Shown: piece after piece, positions 21,306 through 31,900 of the stretch
Layout: every line of letters starts with the position of its first letter
Numbering within the stretch: the first letter of the stretch is position 1
Assembly (NCBI RefSeq): GCF_010692325.1
Contig: NZ_JAAHHW010000016.1
Span: 23,065-58,316 of the forward strand
From: Moorena sp. SIO3I8
Lineage (GTDB): Bacteria > Cyanobacteriota > Cyanobacteriia > Cyanobacteriales > Coleofasciculaceae
Reading direction: 5' to 3'
Length of the DNA: 35,252 nucleotides
Made by a program: the position numbers and the translations under genes
Notes under the pieces: generated by a model
Told to the model about the DNA's origin: nothing
What the model saw: only the letters and a program-made list of their open reading frames with translations
Database searches by the model: none

Positions 21306-21861
21306 TTAAGTAATCAGGTTGGGTCCCACCGTCACAAATGGGCAAGATGCCCATTCCACAGGTGCGACCCAAGGGCGGAACGGGCAAGATGCCCATTCCA
21401 CAGGTGCGACCCAAGGGCGGAACGGGCAAGATGCCCATTCCACAGGTGCGACCCAAGGGCGGAACGGGCAAGATGCCCATTCCACAAAACTTTTAAAATC
21501 ATTCCATTATTAGGCAACGCCCATTACTAAGGCCGAAACATAAATGTCGATATTGTGAATTGATGTCTATGCCAGGTCAGGCCATATGGGCAGGTCGTGC
21601 ATACCAAAATATCTAGGGGTCGTATGGGGTAAAAATCCTAGGTACGGTATGACACCAGAGGTGCCCCAGATAATACTCGGTATCGACTCTAACTCTATTA
21701 AATCATGTTCCCTTAGGCTAAAGAGCAAGCTAGATCACACTTTAGTCAGTATTAACTTATGTAAAGTTACGTTAAGATACGTTGCAGTTTCTTATCAAGC
21801 TTGTCAAAAGTTTGTTATCGTTCATTATCGGCATACATAAATTTAACAAAGAAAAAGAGAT
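21306..21861. other. Intergenic region after the GTPase operon
   Basis: It holds the 42-bp array (21340-21486), then about 375 bases of unique, A/T-rich sequence that should contain the promoter of the small membrane peptide gene. No other gene is supported. Confidence 0.55.
21340..21486. repeat. 42-bp tandem array, 3.5 copies
   Basis: Copies start at 21340, 21382, 21424 and 21466 (the last is 21 bases). Each begins with the inverted repeat GGGCAAGATGCCC, continues ATTCCACA and ends GGTGCGACCCAAGGGCGGAA plus C. The copies are identical, so the array is recent. 42 is a multiple of 3, which explains the open frames on both strands. The second half matches part of the hairpin at 4690-4740. Confidence 0.93.
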
Positions 21862-21984
21862 ATGAAGACTTCTCAAACTCCCAACCATTTGGGTCAATCA
21901 GTGGCTCTAGGTCTGGTTTTAGTGGTAGCCAGTGTTGGTATTTTCATCCTGATGATGGTCCAAAGTGGTGCTTTGCAATCCTAG
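21862..21984 (+). CDS. Small single-pass membrane protein, 40 residues
   Basis: A 40-codon frame opening MKTSQTPNHLGQSVALG and ending MMVQSGALQS, with a clear hydrophobic span at about residues 14-33. The pattern (polar N-terminus, one helix, short polar tail) is that of cyanobacterial low-mass photosynthetic or respiratory subunits, but I cannot match it to a named Psb, Psa, Pet or Ndh subunit. Only a weak purine stretch (AAAGAAAAAGAGA) precedes the ATG. A perfect 24-base palindrome 65 bases past the stop could be its terminator. Supported by length, start, hydrophobicity and downstream hairpin; function unknown. Confidence 0.55.
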   Translation: MKTSQTPNHLGQSVALGLVLVVASVGIFILMMVQSGALQS

Positions 21985-22040
21985 TTATCGTTGTGAATAT
22001 GGATCAGGTTTGCTATACCTGGTTCAACTTTTCGTGAAAC

Positions 22041-22078
22041 TCAAGAAGCCCACCTATAGCGCTATAGGTGGGTCTTGA
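22041..22078. terminator. Perfect 24-bp palindrome with extended stem
   Basis: 12-bp arms meet without a loop (22049-22072, left arm CCCACCTATAGC). A further 6-bp stem (TCAAGA/TCTTGA) flanks it with a two-base bulge. No T-run follows. It directly abuts the right end of the TnpB element, so it may be a terminator of the small membrane peptide gene, the insertion target, or both. Confidence 0.6.
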
Positions 22079-22079
22079 C

Positions 22080-22250
22080 ACTCCCCGGTCTAAAGACGCG
22101 GGGATTCTTCGCTCAACGACTCGGCTTGCTGATCCTGGCCGGAACCAAGAACAGTAGAGGCCAAATCTCCCGAAGCGTTTGGATCGAGGATCCAGGTTCC
22201 GGTGTGCCCCACCGTACCCAAGGCTCGTTTTAGGATGTTGATTGCAGCGT
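22080..22250 (-). ncRNA. Predicted omegaRNA overlapping the 3' end of tnpB
   Basis: TnpB nucleases use a guide RNA made from the 3' end of tnpB and the element's right end. Here the last ~150 bases of tnpB run into a stable hairpin (CCCCG...CGGGG) ending GTGTCAA, after which a guide would start. The first guide bases would come from the adjacent palindrome. Position and extent are inferred from family knowledge, not shown by the sequence. Confidence 0.35.
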
Positions 22251-23304
22251 TGTGATCACGATCTAATTTACAGCCACATTTACAGACGTGAGTCCTAGTG
22301 GATAGTGACTTCTTGACCACTTCACCGCATTCAGAACAGTTTTGGCTTGTATAGGCAGGATTAACCGCAATTGTGACCCGACCAAACTTAGTGCCAAAAT
22401 GCTCCAACCATTTCCTGAATTGATACCAACCTGCATCATTAATAGACTTAGCCAGACAGTGATTTTTAACTAAATTTTTTACTCTTAAATCTTCATAGGC
22501 GACCAGGTCGTTAGACCGGATTACGCAGCGCGCCAGTCTCTTGGCGTGCTCTTCACGTTGCCTACTTATTTTAAGGTGCTGTCTACCTAATCTATTGATC
22601 GCTTTCTTGCGGTTAGCAGAGCCTTTCTTTCTCCGGGAAACCCGGCGTTGATAAAACTTTAATCGCTTTTCCCCAACTCTATAAAACCTGGGGTTGGGTT
22701 CAGACTTACCATCAGAATCAGTGTAGAACTCTTTTAGTCCTACATCTAGTCCAACAGTGTTTTTAGATGGTTCTAATTCTTCAGTCACATCAACTGAGAC
22801 GCAGAATTGAACGTAGTAACCATCTGCTCTTTTGACTATACGGACTCGTTTTATCTGCTTCTTATCAAAGCGCCACAAGTCCCAGGTTCCCTTGAGCTTT
22901 AGCTTTCCGATTCCTTTTTTATCACTGAATGTGATTGACTTCTTATCAGGGGACAACTTCCATCCCGACTGTTTGTACTCAACCGATCTACAGTGCTTTT
23001 GAAAGCGTGGGAAACCTTTCTTTCCAGGTACTTTTTTCTTGCAGTTGTCAAAGAACCGAATAATTGATGACCAGGCTCTTTCAGCGCTAGACTGACGAGC
23101 GGTAGAGTTTAATTCACTAGCGAAAGGGAACTTTTTAGCCAGCACTGCACTATACTTGTTGAGGTCAAACTTGTTAACCCCTTTATTGTCCATCCAATAC
23201 CTAAGACAGCTATTCCGGATGAATTTAACCGTCCGAATGGCTTCATCAATAGCCGAGTACTGGTTCTTTTTTCCTTTAACTTTAAACTCTAAAACAATCA
23301 TCAC
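22090..23304 (-). CDS. tnpB: TnpB RNA-guided nuclease (IS200/IS605 group), apparently intact
   Basis: A 404-residue relative of Cas12. It has an N-terminal helix-turn-helix/OB part, the OrfB central domain (about 150-300), and a RuvC-like nuclease split into VGLDVGLKEF (catalytic Asp), AYEDLRVKNL (Glu) and KLDRDHNAAINIL (final Asp). All three acidic residues are present. A zinc ribbon lies between the last two (CSECGEVV...CKCGCKL). A ~45-residue tail (GTVGHTGTWILDPNASGDLAS...) is typical of cyanobacterial members. TnpB cuts DNA matching its guide at the emptied donor site and so keeps the element in place. No frameshift or stop is seen, so it could be active. Start ATG 23304. Confidence 0.92.
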   Translation of the reverse strand: MMIVLEFKVKGKKNQYSAIDEAIRTVKFIRNSCLRYWMDNKGVNKFDLNKYSAVLAKKFPFASELNSTARQSSAERAWSSIIRFFDNCKKKVPGKKGFPRFQKHCRSVEYKQSGWKLSPDKKSITFSDKKGIGKLKLKGTWDLWRFDKKQIKRVRIVKRADGYYVQFCVSVDVTEELEPSKNTVGLDVGLKEFYTDSDGKSEPNPRFYRVGEKRLKFYQRRVSRRKKGSANRKKAINRLGRQHLKISRQREEHAKRLARCVIRSNDLVAYEDLRVKNLVKNHCLAKSINDAGWYQFRKWLEHFGTKFGRVTIAVNPAYTSQNCSECGEVVKKSLSTRTHVCKCGCKLDRDHNAAINILKRALGTVGHTGTWILDPNASGDLASTVLGSGQDQQAESLSEESPRL

Positions 23305-23682
23305 TTTCGACCCTCTCTGTGACTATTTTAGTCTAGCATCTCCAGACTAAAATAGTAAACTCTAACCTGTTTTTTTTGTAGGCGGCTTTAGCCGCTATTC
23401 GCTTTCATCCCCGCTCTAAAGAGACGGGGTTTTCAGCGTTTCGATCTTTATAAATAAAGACATCTAAAAGACATCTACTACATACATCTAAAAGAGGATT
23501 GTTAAGTTATATAAATTTAACCTTCACATCCTCCAACAACACTAACCCTTCCGGTCTAGGCCGGAAGGGTTATTATCATAAGTTGACCCCAAACAATCCT
23601 GTAGCTTAACAAAACTTAACCAAAATTTATCCCGGCTAACCCTTCCCGATTAGCGGGTGTTCATGGTAAAACTCATCAGTAA
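23305..23682. other. TnpB 5' end and intergenic region
   Basis: Contains the three 5' stem-loops of the TnpB element up to 23430, then a 12-base sequence ACATCTAAAAGA present in two full copies and one partial (about 23460-23495), and the palindrome at 23543-23572. No gene is supported. Confidence 0.6.
23543..23572. terminator. Strong hairpin, terminator-like
   Basis: 12-bp perfect arms (TAACCCTTCCGG and its complement) around the loop TCTAGG, followed by a short T/A stretch (TTATTATC) rather than a T-run. No gene ends immediately before it; it may originally have served the small membrane gene now separated by the TnpB element (inference). Confidence 0.55.
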
Positions 23683-24834
23683 GTGAACCTCCCAAAGTAC
23701 ACGAGCCTGATGACTATGAAAACATTGACCTTGCTACAGCAAACTTTGTTCCTCCTTGTTAGCTTATTTTTTTCCGTAGTGGCAACCCCCCTGCCAGAAA
23801 TTGCTGAAGCAATGCCAACTCTGGTATCTAGCCGACAGCAGTATAATCAACAGCTCAATGACCTTCTCCATCAAGCACGAGAGTTGGTAGATGCGGGGGA
23901 CTATGAGGGAGCTGTTGCGGTTTATAAAGAAGCAGCTAAGCTGGAGCAGAGAAACCCTAAGATTTTTTCGGGCATTGGCTATTTAAAGGCAAGTTTGGGC
24001 AAATTCCAAGACGCTGCCGCCGCTTACAAAAAAGCGATCGCACTAGAGCCAGAAAATGCTAATTTCCATTACGCACTGGGTTACAGTCTCGCCAATGCTG
24101 GGGACAATGCTGGTGCTGCTACGGCCTATCGTCGTGCCACTAGACTGAACCGAGAGAATATTAACGCCTATTTTGGTTTGGCCATTACCCTGCTACGTCA
24201 AAAGGACTATCAAGGGGCAATAGAAACCTATGAAAAAATCCTGGAAATTGAGCCAGACAACCTAACAGTATACCAGTTAATCGGTGCAGCCTGGTTAGAG
24301 CAGGAAAATTCCGAAGAAGCCATTAAAGTGTTCCAAAAAGCAGCGGAAATTGCTCCGAACGAAACCCGTATCCAACTAAGTTTGGGCACAGCTTGGTTGA
24401 TACATGGAGATGAGATGGCTGGACTGGCGGCTTTTGAAAAAGCGGTGAAATTAGCCCCTCGTAATCCTGAAATTCACCTCCAAATCGGTCAAATTCTGGA
24501 ATCGAGAGGGAATTTATCCAGGGCCCTCAAAGCATTTCGGCGAGCAGCTTCTGCCCAACCTGATTTAGTAGAAGCACAGGAGTACATCGGGAAAATTCTT
24601 CTCACCCAAGAACAATATGTACCAGCAGTAGTGACCTATAGACGTTTGATTGAACTGGCTCCAGAAAATGCCCAAGCTCACTATAACCTAGGAGTAGCCT
24701 TAAAAAAACGTTCTCGCGTCACCGAAGCCCTCACTGCTGTGGAAAAAGCCCTAGAACTTTACCAGACTCAACGGGATAACGAAGGGATTGAGCAGACCGA
24801 GTCTCTGCTTAAGCAACTGCAAGAGTTTCTTTAA
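23683..24834 (+). CDS. Exported tetratricopeptide-repeat protein, nine TPRs
   Basis: A 383-residue protein with an N-terminal signal peptide (MKTLTLLQQTLFLLVSLFFS...) and nine consecutive 34-residue TPR units from about residue 58 to 365. Each shows the W/L-G-Y-A-F-A-P pattern (for example FHYALGYSLANAGDNAGAAT). TPR arrays scaffold protein complexes; nothing identifies the partner. The open frame starts at GTG 23683, but MTMKTLTLL at ATG 23710 or MKTLTLL at 23716 gives a cleaner signal peptide, and no ribosome binding site decides. It converges with the Uma2-like gene, with only 3 bases between the stops. Confidence 0.83.
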   Translation: MNLPKYTSLMTMKTLTLLQQTLFLLVSLFFSVVATPLPEIAEAMPTLVSSRQQYNQQLNDLLHQARELVDAGDYEGAVAVYKEAAKLEQRNPKIFSGIGYLKASLGKFQDAAAAYKKAIALEPENANFHYALGYSLANAGDNAGAATAYRRATRLNRENINAYFGLAITLLRQKDYQGAIETYEKILEIEPDNLTVYQLIGAAWLEQENSEEAIKVFQKAAEIAPNETRIQLSLGTAWLIHGDEMAGLAAFEKAVKLAPRNPEIHLQIGQILESRGNLSRALKAFRRAASAQPDLVEAQEYIGKILLTQEQYVPAVVTYRRLIELAPENAQAHYNLGVALKKRSRVTEALTAVEKALELYQTQRDNEGIEQTESLLKQLQEFL

Positions 24835-24837
24835 GGA

Positions 24838-25605
24838 TCAGCACAGATCCAAATCTTTTGGATCTATCCCTTTAGCTTTTAATTGCGACCGCAATGCTTT
24901 CATACGACTTCTTTCTTGGGCCAAGGTTTTTTGAGCTTGGTTTAAAGCTTCCTGTGCTTCTTCTAAAGCTTCCTCTGCTTGCTCTGCCCGTTGACGTTCT
25001 TGTTCTGCCTGTTGTTGAGCCCTATCTTTGAGCTCACTAATTTCCAAATAGCTAGCAAACCGCTGTCCATTTGGAGAATAAAGCACTAATTCCGACTCTA
25101 CTAACTCAAAGGTAATTGCTAAACGGGGACTAACCCAACCTACCATCTGAGGGATGGGTTCTAAGGTTTCTCCTGAACGCAACCAGCCTTTTAGTTTTAT
25201 CCGATTTGGGTCAAAAAGATAGTACTCTTCTACTTCATGGCTCTGATAAAACTTGAGTTTATCCTCTTCTAATTCTTTGATAGTGTTAGTTTCTGATGCA
25301 ATTTCAAACACCACCTGGGGATTAAGATTATCTTCAACCCAGGTCTTGTAGGAACGCCGATGCCCTTTGGGTCTACCGACAACCACCATCACATCCGGTG
25401 CTTGGTTAATTTTTGGTTTTCCTTGTACTGGATACCACAACAAATCTCCAGCGACGAACACATTGGGGTCATCCTTGAATAGGACTTCTAGGCCATACTT
25501 AATGGTGGTAATTAGTTCAAATTGAAGGGTATTGTCCACCAAAGGTTTGCCGTCACTTTCCGGATATAAGATGTCATCGGTGGTCGGCTCGAGCTGCTGA
25601 ACCAT
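24838..25605 (-). CDS. Uma2-family (DUF820) predicted PD-(D/E)XK nuclease with coiled-coil tail
   Basis: A 255-residue member of the Uma2 family, which is greatly expanded in cyanobacteria. Key restriction-nuclease-like residues are D71 in QAPDVMVVVG and E101 in VVFEIASET, followed by K-rich KLKFYQSHEVEEYYLFD (116-132). Residues about 194-245 form a Glu/Gln/Ala-rich coiled coil (QQQAEQERQRAEQAEEALEE). The biological role of Uma2 proteins is not established; links to mobile DNA have been suggested. Start ATG 25605. Tail-to-tail with the TPR gene. Confidence 0.85.
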   Translation of the reverse strand: MVQQLEPTTDDILYPESDGKPLVDNTLQFELITTIKYGLEVLFKDDPNVFVAGDLLWYPVQGKPKINQAPDVMVVVGRPKGHRRSYKTWVEDNLNPQVVFEIASETNTIKELEEDKLKFYQSHEVEEYYLFDPNRIKLKGWLRSGETLEPIPQMVGWVSPRLAITFELVESELVLYSPNGQRFASYLEISELKDRAQQQAEQERQRAEQAEEALEEAQEALNQAQKTLAQERSRMKALRSQLKAKGIDPKDLDLC

Positions 25606-25968
25606 TGGAAAAACTGTTACCTGAGCTGATAAGCCTATTTTATCTTATCTAGGGTTTGTATATGGGTTGTAAACACAGGAATTGCCATAAAAGGCAAAAG
25701 GCAAAAGGCAAAAAGCAAGAGGGGCAAGAGCTCCGGAGTTTTCTTGGATAATAAAAAAAAACCTGATAAGTTTACATCTCATTTATAATGCCTATACCAA
25801 CGGTTTCAGATATCAAAAACCGAAACTATCAATCCGTACCACTTGGGGAAATTTTTGTTAAAGATAACCTAAAAATTCCGTAAACTGCCTGGCTTTCCCA
25901 GGAAAATAATAATAATATATAGGTCAAGTTACTTGACTGCTATCGGTACTCCAGACAACTAGCTAGTT
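25606..25968. other. Intergenic region before the adhesin gene
   Basis: Divergent promoter region for the Uma2-like and adhesin genes. It contains a short AAAGGCA heptamer array (about 25687-25715) and an A/T-rich segment (about 25905-25925). No gene is supported. Confidence 0.5.
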
Positions 25969-28900
25969 GTGCAGTGGCAAAACATGACTAATCGGCAAAG
26001 TAAGTCCTCAACCAGAGGGCTAGGGATATTGCCCTTAACTGAGGGAGCCATAACCCTAATCGGATGGGTGGTTATTGCTTTTTCTGGGAACTATGCCCTA
26101 GCCCAGATTACCCCTGATCAAACCTTGGGTAATGAATCTTCAGTGGTAACACCAAATCTAACTATCACCGGAGAGCCCGGGGACTTGATTGAAGGGGGAG
26201 CAGCGCGAGGTAGTAACCTGTTCCACAGCTTTCAAGATTTTAATGTTGGTCAGCTACAGCGGGTTTACTTTGCCAATCCAGTCGGAATCGATAACATTCT
26301 CTCTCGGGTGACCGGGAGTAATATCTCCAACATTCTAGGAACTCTTGGTGTCGATGGTGGAGCGAATCTGTTTTTACTCAATCCCAATGGCATCGTGTTT
26401 GGCCAGAATGCCAGGTTAGATGTGGCAGGTTCCTTTGTCGCCAGTACAGCCAATAGTTTAGTGTTCAACAACGGTACAGAATTCAGTGCCACCAATCCAC
26501 AAGCCCCCCCTTTATTGAGTATTAATATTACTCCCGGATTGCAGTATGGCTTGAATCACCCCAAACCCAGCCAAATCACGAACGCTGGTTATTTAGTAGT
26601 CGGGCAAGACCTCACCCTAGCTGCTGGTCAGCTTGACTTACAAGGTCAACTAATTGCTGGGGGAGATGTGACACTCCATGGAGAAGATACAGTTCAAATA
26701 CGCGATAGTATCGGGCGACCATTTATTGCCGCTGCTGGCGGTAAGTTATTGATTCAGGGCAATCAAGGGGTGGATATATTTGCCTTGAACCATCCAGACA
26801 GTGGTCTGTTTTCCGGTGGGGATCTGGTTTTGCGATCGCAAAATACTGTCGCAGGTGATGCCCACTATTGGACTGGTGGCAGTTTCCGGATTGAACAGCT
26901 CGATGGCAGTCTCGGAGATTTATTTAGTCCCGATGACCCGATTATTCGCTCAGTTGGGGATGTTAGTTTCAACAGCTATCTAGGCACCTCCCTACATATT
27001 GTGGCAGGGGGAGCGGTAGAGATCGGCTCTGTGATCATTACAGGCTCAGAAACAGGTACAGAAGGAATAGACTTTATTTCCGAAGCCATTACCTTATCTA
27101 ATGGCACAGTAGTGAATATTAACGGTCAGACTGAACCGACTCTTGATATTCGTGCTGGAGTAGATCCGAATCAAGTTGATCCCCGTGGACTTACAGGCAA
27201 GCAATTCCGTGACATTTTCAATGGGAATATCTTTTTTGGCAGACCCACTATTACAGATAGTGCTACGAGTGCAGATATTAAAATCGGCACTATCGCTTTT
27301 ACTAATCTCAATGATCTGTTGGCAGGAACCGTTTTACTAACCAATCAGTACAAGCCTAATCCCTTACTAGCAGGAGATATTGAAGTTTCAGCTACTCTAG
27401 ATTTTTTAGCGCCAAATCTAGCCATTCAGAACGGCGAAGTATCCAAGGGAGGATCAGTTACTATCGATTCTCGCGGTAGCATTACTCTCAACGGTATAGT
27501 AAATACCATTGCTATTCCAAATAATGATGCGTCTAACCCTTTCTCTGGCAATGGCGGTGATGTTACGTTTTTGGCCAATGAGAACATCACCCTTAATCCA
27601 GGTTCTTTCATTGCTTCTGCTGGAATAGAGGGAGGTAAGATCACCCTCAACAGCGGTAGCAACTTTTTGCTGGATGACGCTGGTGTTGTTACTGTTACAA
27701 CTGGGGCAGGTGTAGGAGGAAATTTAATTGTCAATGCCCCTGAGTCAGTGACATTAATTAATAGAGAAGGGTCAGGCTTCAAAAATTTAGGGAATTTGGT
27801 CAACGAGTTTACCAATTCAGACTTGGTAGAACAGCTCCTAGGTTTCGAGGGGTCTGGCTTGGCAACGGTTACAATTGGACCAGGGAATTCTGGGGACTTA
27901 ACTATTGACACCAGAACTTTGAGTATCCAAAACCAAGCATCACAGAATCAAGAATCACCTAGTTATGCTGGAGCTACTACTATCGCTTTAGGTGGTAGTC
28001 GTGGCAAGAGTGGAAATTTAACTGTTAACGCTGAGTCGGTAGAAATTGTTGGCAACGAAACGGGTCCATTTACCCCTACTCCTAACGAACGGTTAGCCTT
28101 GGCTATCAGAGATATTCCCACGGGGTTGACGACTGCTACTGTAGGTAGTGGTCAGGGAGGGGACTTAACCATTAATACCCAACGTTTAACAATTCAGAAT
28201 GGAGCTGGAGTAACCACAGGAACTGTTGCCAGAAGCCTAGAAAACCCAGGGGATGGGGGAAATTTAACCATAAATGCTACTGAGTCAGTGACATTGTCTG
28301 GTAAGGCGGCTTTGGCTACCGGTACCTTGAACTCATCTCAGGCAGGTAAGTTGGAGGTCAAAACACCCACATTGACTCTCGGGGATGGAGCGGTGATTGC
28401 TTCTGATACCATTGGTTCAGGGAATGCTGGGGACTTAACGATTAACACCGAGCAACTGTTAGTACGTGATGGCTCCAGAATTGGCGCAGCAACAGGAAAT
28501 AGTGGTACGGGAGCCAATATAACCATTGCTTCGGACTTAGTCGAGTTAGTTGGTACTGCTGTCGATGATCAGAATACTGTAGTTCCTAGTGGTATATTCG
28601 CTAACTCTCAATTCATTGACATTGAAAATTTTACAAATGAACTTGGCGATGCTGGGAATATTAACATTGATACAGAAAATTTGATTGTTGGGGATGGGGC
28701 AGTTGTATTGAGTTCTACCGAAGGTCAAGGCATCGGTGGAACGATAACTATTGATGTTAATACTCTCGAAATTACTACTGGTGGACAACTTCGCACCACT
28801 GCCTTTGGGGAAGGTGGGGCTGGTGACATTACCCTGAATATCGATAACAGGGTGCTGATCGCAAATCTCAATAGCGGACTGTTAGCAGAGACTGAAGGCG

Positions 28901-31900
28901 CTGGGGCTGGTGGAACGATCACGATTAATACTCCAGAGCTGACACTCCAGGATCAAGGACAGATTTCTGCATTTACCTCTGGTACAGGAACTTCTGGAAG
29001 CATTGTTGTTGAGAATGCTGACTCTGTCGAGCTTGCCGACAACAGCTCAATTTCAACGGAGGTAAGGGCTGGTGCAAAGGTAAACCCTAGCCCAGGGGAG
29101 GAAGTGGGTAAGATTGATATTAAAACGCGATCGCTTACTTTAAACAATGACTCTCAAATAACTGCCAGCACATCTGGGCTTGGGAATGCAGGTAGTATCT
29201 TTATAAAAGATGCTCAACAGGTTAACCTTGATCTCAATAGTTCGATATCCACAGCAGTAAACCCTGGTGCAGTTGGCAATGGTGGGGATGTCGATATTGA
29301 AACCAAGTCTCTATCTCTAGATAACACCTCGGAAATTGAAGCAAGTACTGCCGGTACCGGAGATGCAGGTAGTATCACAATCCCAGATGCCCAGGAGGTT
29401 AACCTTGATCGGAATAGTTCGATATCCACAGCAGTAAATACTGGTGCAGTTGCCCAAAAAGACAGCAATATTGCGATTAAAACGCGATCGCTTACTTTAA
29501 ACAATGACTCTGACATAACTGCCAGCACCTCTGGGATAGGGAATGCCGGTAGTATCACCATACAAGAGGCTCAACAGGTTGACCTGAATCGGAATAGTTC
29601 CATATCGACAGCAGTAAACTTTGGTGCAGAGGGCAATGGTGGGAATGTCGAGATTGAAACCAAGTCTCTATCCCTGGACAATCAGTCGCAAATTGAAGCG
29701 AGTACTGCCGGTAACGGAAATGCCGGTAGTATCAAAATCCCAGACGCAGAGGAAGTTTCCCTTAATCGGAATAGTTCGATCTCTACAGAGGTGAAGAAAG
29801 GTGCAATTGTCCAAAAAGACAACAATATTGATATTGACAGCAATATTGATATTAAAACGCGATCGCTTACTTTAAACAATGACTCTGACATAACTGCCAG
29901 CACCTCTGGGATAGGGAATGCCGGTAGTATCACCATACAAGAGGCTCAACAGGTTGACCTGAATCGGAATAGTTCCATATCCACAGCAGTAAATACTGGA
30001 GCAGAGGGCAATGGTGGGAATGTCGAGATTGAAACCAAGTCTCTATCCCTGGACAATCAGTCGCAAATTGAAGCGAGTACTGCCGGTAACGGAAATGCAG
30101 GTAGTATCACCATCCCAGATGCCGAGGAGGTTAACCTTAATCGGAATAGTTCGATATCTACAGAGATTAAGGAAGGTGCAGTTGCCGAAAAAGCTAGCAA
30201 TATTGATCTAAAAACGCGATCGCTTACTTTAACCAATGACTCTGACATAACTGCCAGCACCTCTGGGATAGGGAATGCCGGTAGTATCACCATACAAGAG
30301 GCTCAACAGGTTAACCTTGATCGGAACAGTTCCATATCCACAGCAGTCAATACTGGAGCAGTTGGCAATGGTGGGAATGTCGAGATTGAAACCAAGTCTT
30401 TATCCCTGGACAATCAGTCGCAAATTGAAGCGAGTACTGCCGGTACCGGAGATGCCGGTAGTATCACCATCCCAGACGCAGAGGAGGTTAACCTTAATCG
30501 GAAGAGTTCGATATCCACAGCAGTAAACCCTGGTGCAGTTGGCGATGGTGGGAATATTGATCTAAAAACGCGGACGCTAAAATTAAATCAATCTCAAATA
30601 ACTGCTGCTAGTACTGATGCTCAGGGCGATGCCGGTCAAGTCCAAGTGCGGGATGCTCAACAGGTTGACCTTAATCGGAATAGTTCGATATCTACAGAGA
30701 TTAAGGAAGGTGCAGTTGCCGAAAAAGCTAGCAATATTGATCTAAAAACGCGATCGCTTACCTTAAACAATGACTCTAACATAACTGCCAGCACCTCTGG
30801 GATAGGGGATGCCGGTAGTATCACAATACAAGAGGCTGAACAGGTTAACCTTGATCGGAAGAGTTCGATATCCACAGCAGTAAACCCTGGTGCAGTTGGT
30901 AATGGTGGGGATATTGATCTAAAAACGCGGACGCTAAAATTAAATCAATCTCAAATAACTGCTAGTACTGATGCTCAGGGCGATGCTGGTAGTATCTTCA
31001 TACAAGAGGCTCAACAGGTTAACCTTAATCGGAATAGTTCCATATCCACAGCAGTAAACTCTGGAGCAGATGCTGAAAAAGCCGGTAATATTGATCTAAA
31101 AACGCGATCGCTTACCTTAACTAATGACTCTCAAATAACTGCCAGCACTTCTGGGAAAGGGGATGCCGGTCAAATCAAAATACAAGAGGCTCAACAGGTT
31201 GACCTTAATCGGAATAGTTCCATATCCACAGCAGTAAACCCTGGTGCAGTTGGTAATGGTGGGGATATTGATCTAAAAACGCGATCGCTTACCTTAACCA
31301 ATGAATCTGAAATAACTTCCAGCACTGCTGGTGATGGAGATGCCGGTAACATCACCCTTCAGGCTAAGCAAGTGACCATCCAGGGAGACTCACAGGTGTC
31401 AGCCACTACAACTTCTGGTGGTAAGGGTGGCAACATTGAAATAATTGAGGCCAATCGGTTTGAGGCTACCGACGGTGGCAACGTCAGAACCACCACCGAA
31501 GGTACTAACCAGGCTGGTGATATTACTCTGGAAGTACGAGATGATATTACTTTAGCTGGAACTGGAAGTGGGCTGTTTGCCAACACCACGTCCGGTTCTA
31601 GCGGCGATGGTGGCAATATTTTCGTTGACCCCAGAACTGTCACCATTCGGGATGGAGCCAAGATAGCTGTAGATAGCCAAGGCACCGGAAAAGGGGGCAA
31701 TATTGAGCTTCAGGCAGGCACACTCACCCTTAATAATCAAGCAGAGCTATCCGCAGAAACGGCTAGCAACCAAGGGGGCAATATTACCTTAACCATTGAC
31801 GAGTTGTTGTTCTTGCGACGGGAGAGTAAAATATCCACTACCGCAGGTACTGCTCAAGCTGGTGGAAACGGCGGCAATATTACGATTAATGCTCCCTTTA

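Larger units (their letters stand above)
22078..23430 (-). mobile_element. Lone TnpB element (IS200/IS605 group, no TnpA)
   Basis: The unit runs from a 5'-side hairpin (23409-23429, CCCCG/CGGGG stem) through tnpB to a similar hairpin just after its stop (about 22083-22104). Further stem-loops lie before the gene at 23382-23395 and 23322-23356 (13-bp perfect arms). No Y1 transposase TnpA gene is in the window. The exact ends are not proven; the right end probably lies at GTGTCAA (minus strand, about 22075-22081). Confidence 0.7.

Noticed and set aside
21340-21486. Possible CRISPR array
   Set aside because: Units are contiguous and identical, with no unique spacers and no cas genes nearby. The heptamer arrays are likewise not CRISPR.
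21280-21517. Three frames on both strands over the 42-bp array
   Set aside because: Open only because 42 is divisible by three; repeats of HSTGATQGRNGQD or GMGILPVPPLGRT type.
27426-30293. Several minus-strand frames of 60-160 codons inside the adhesin gene
   Set aside because: Antisense shadows of the repetitive adhesin; they repeat with the same period and have no start signals.
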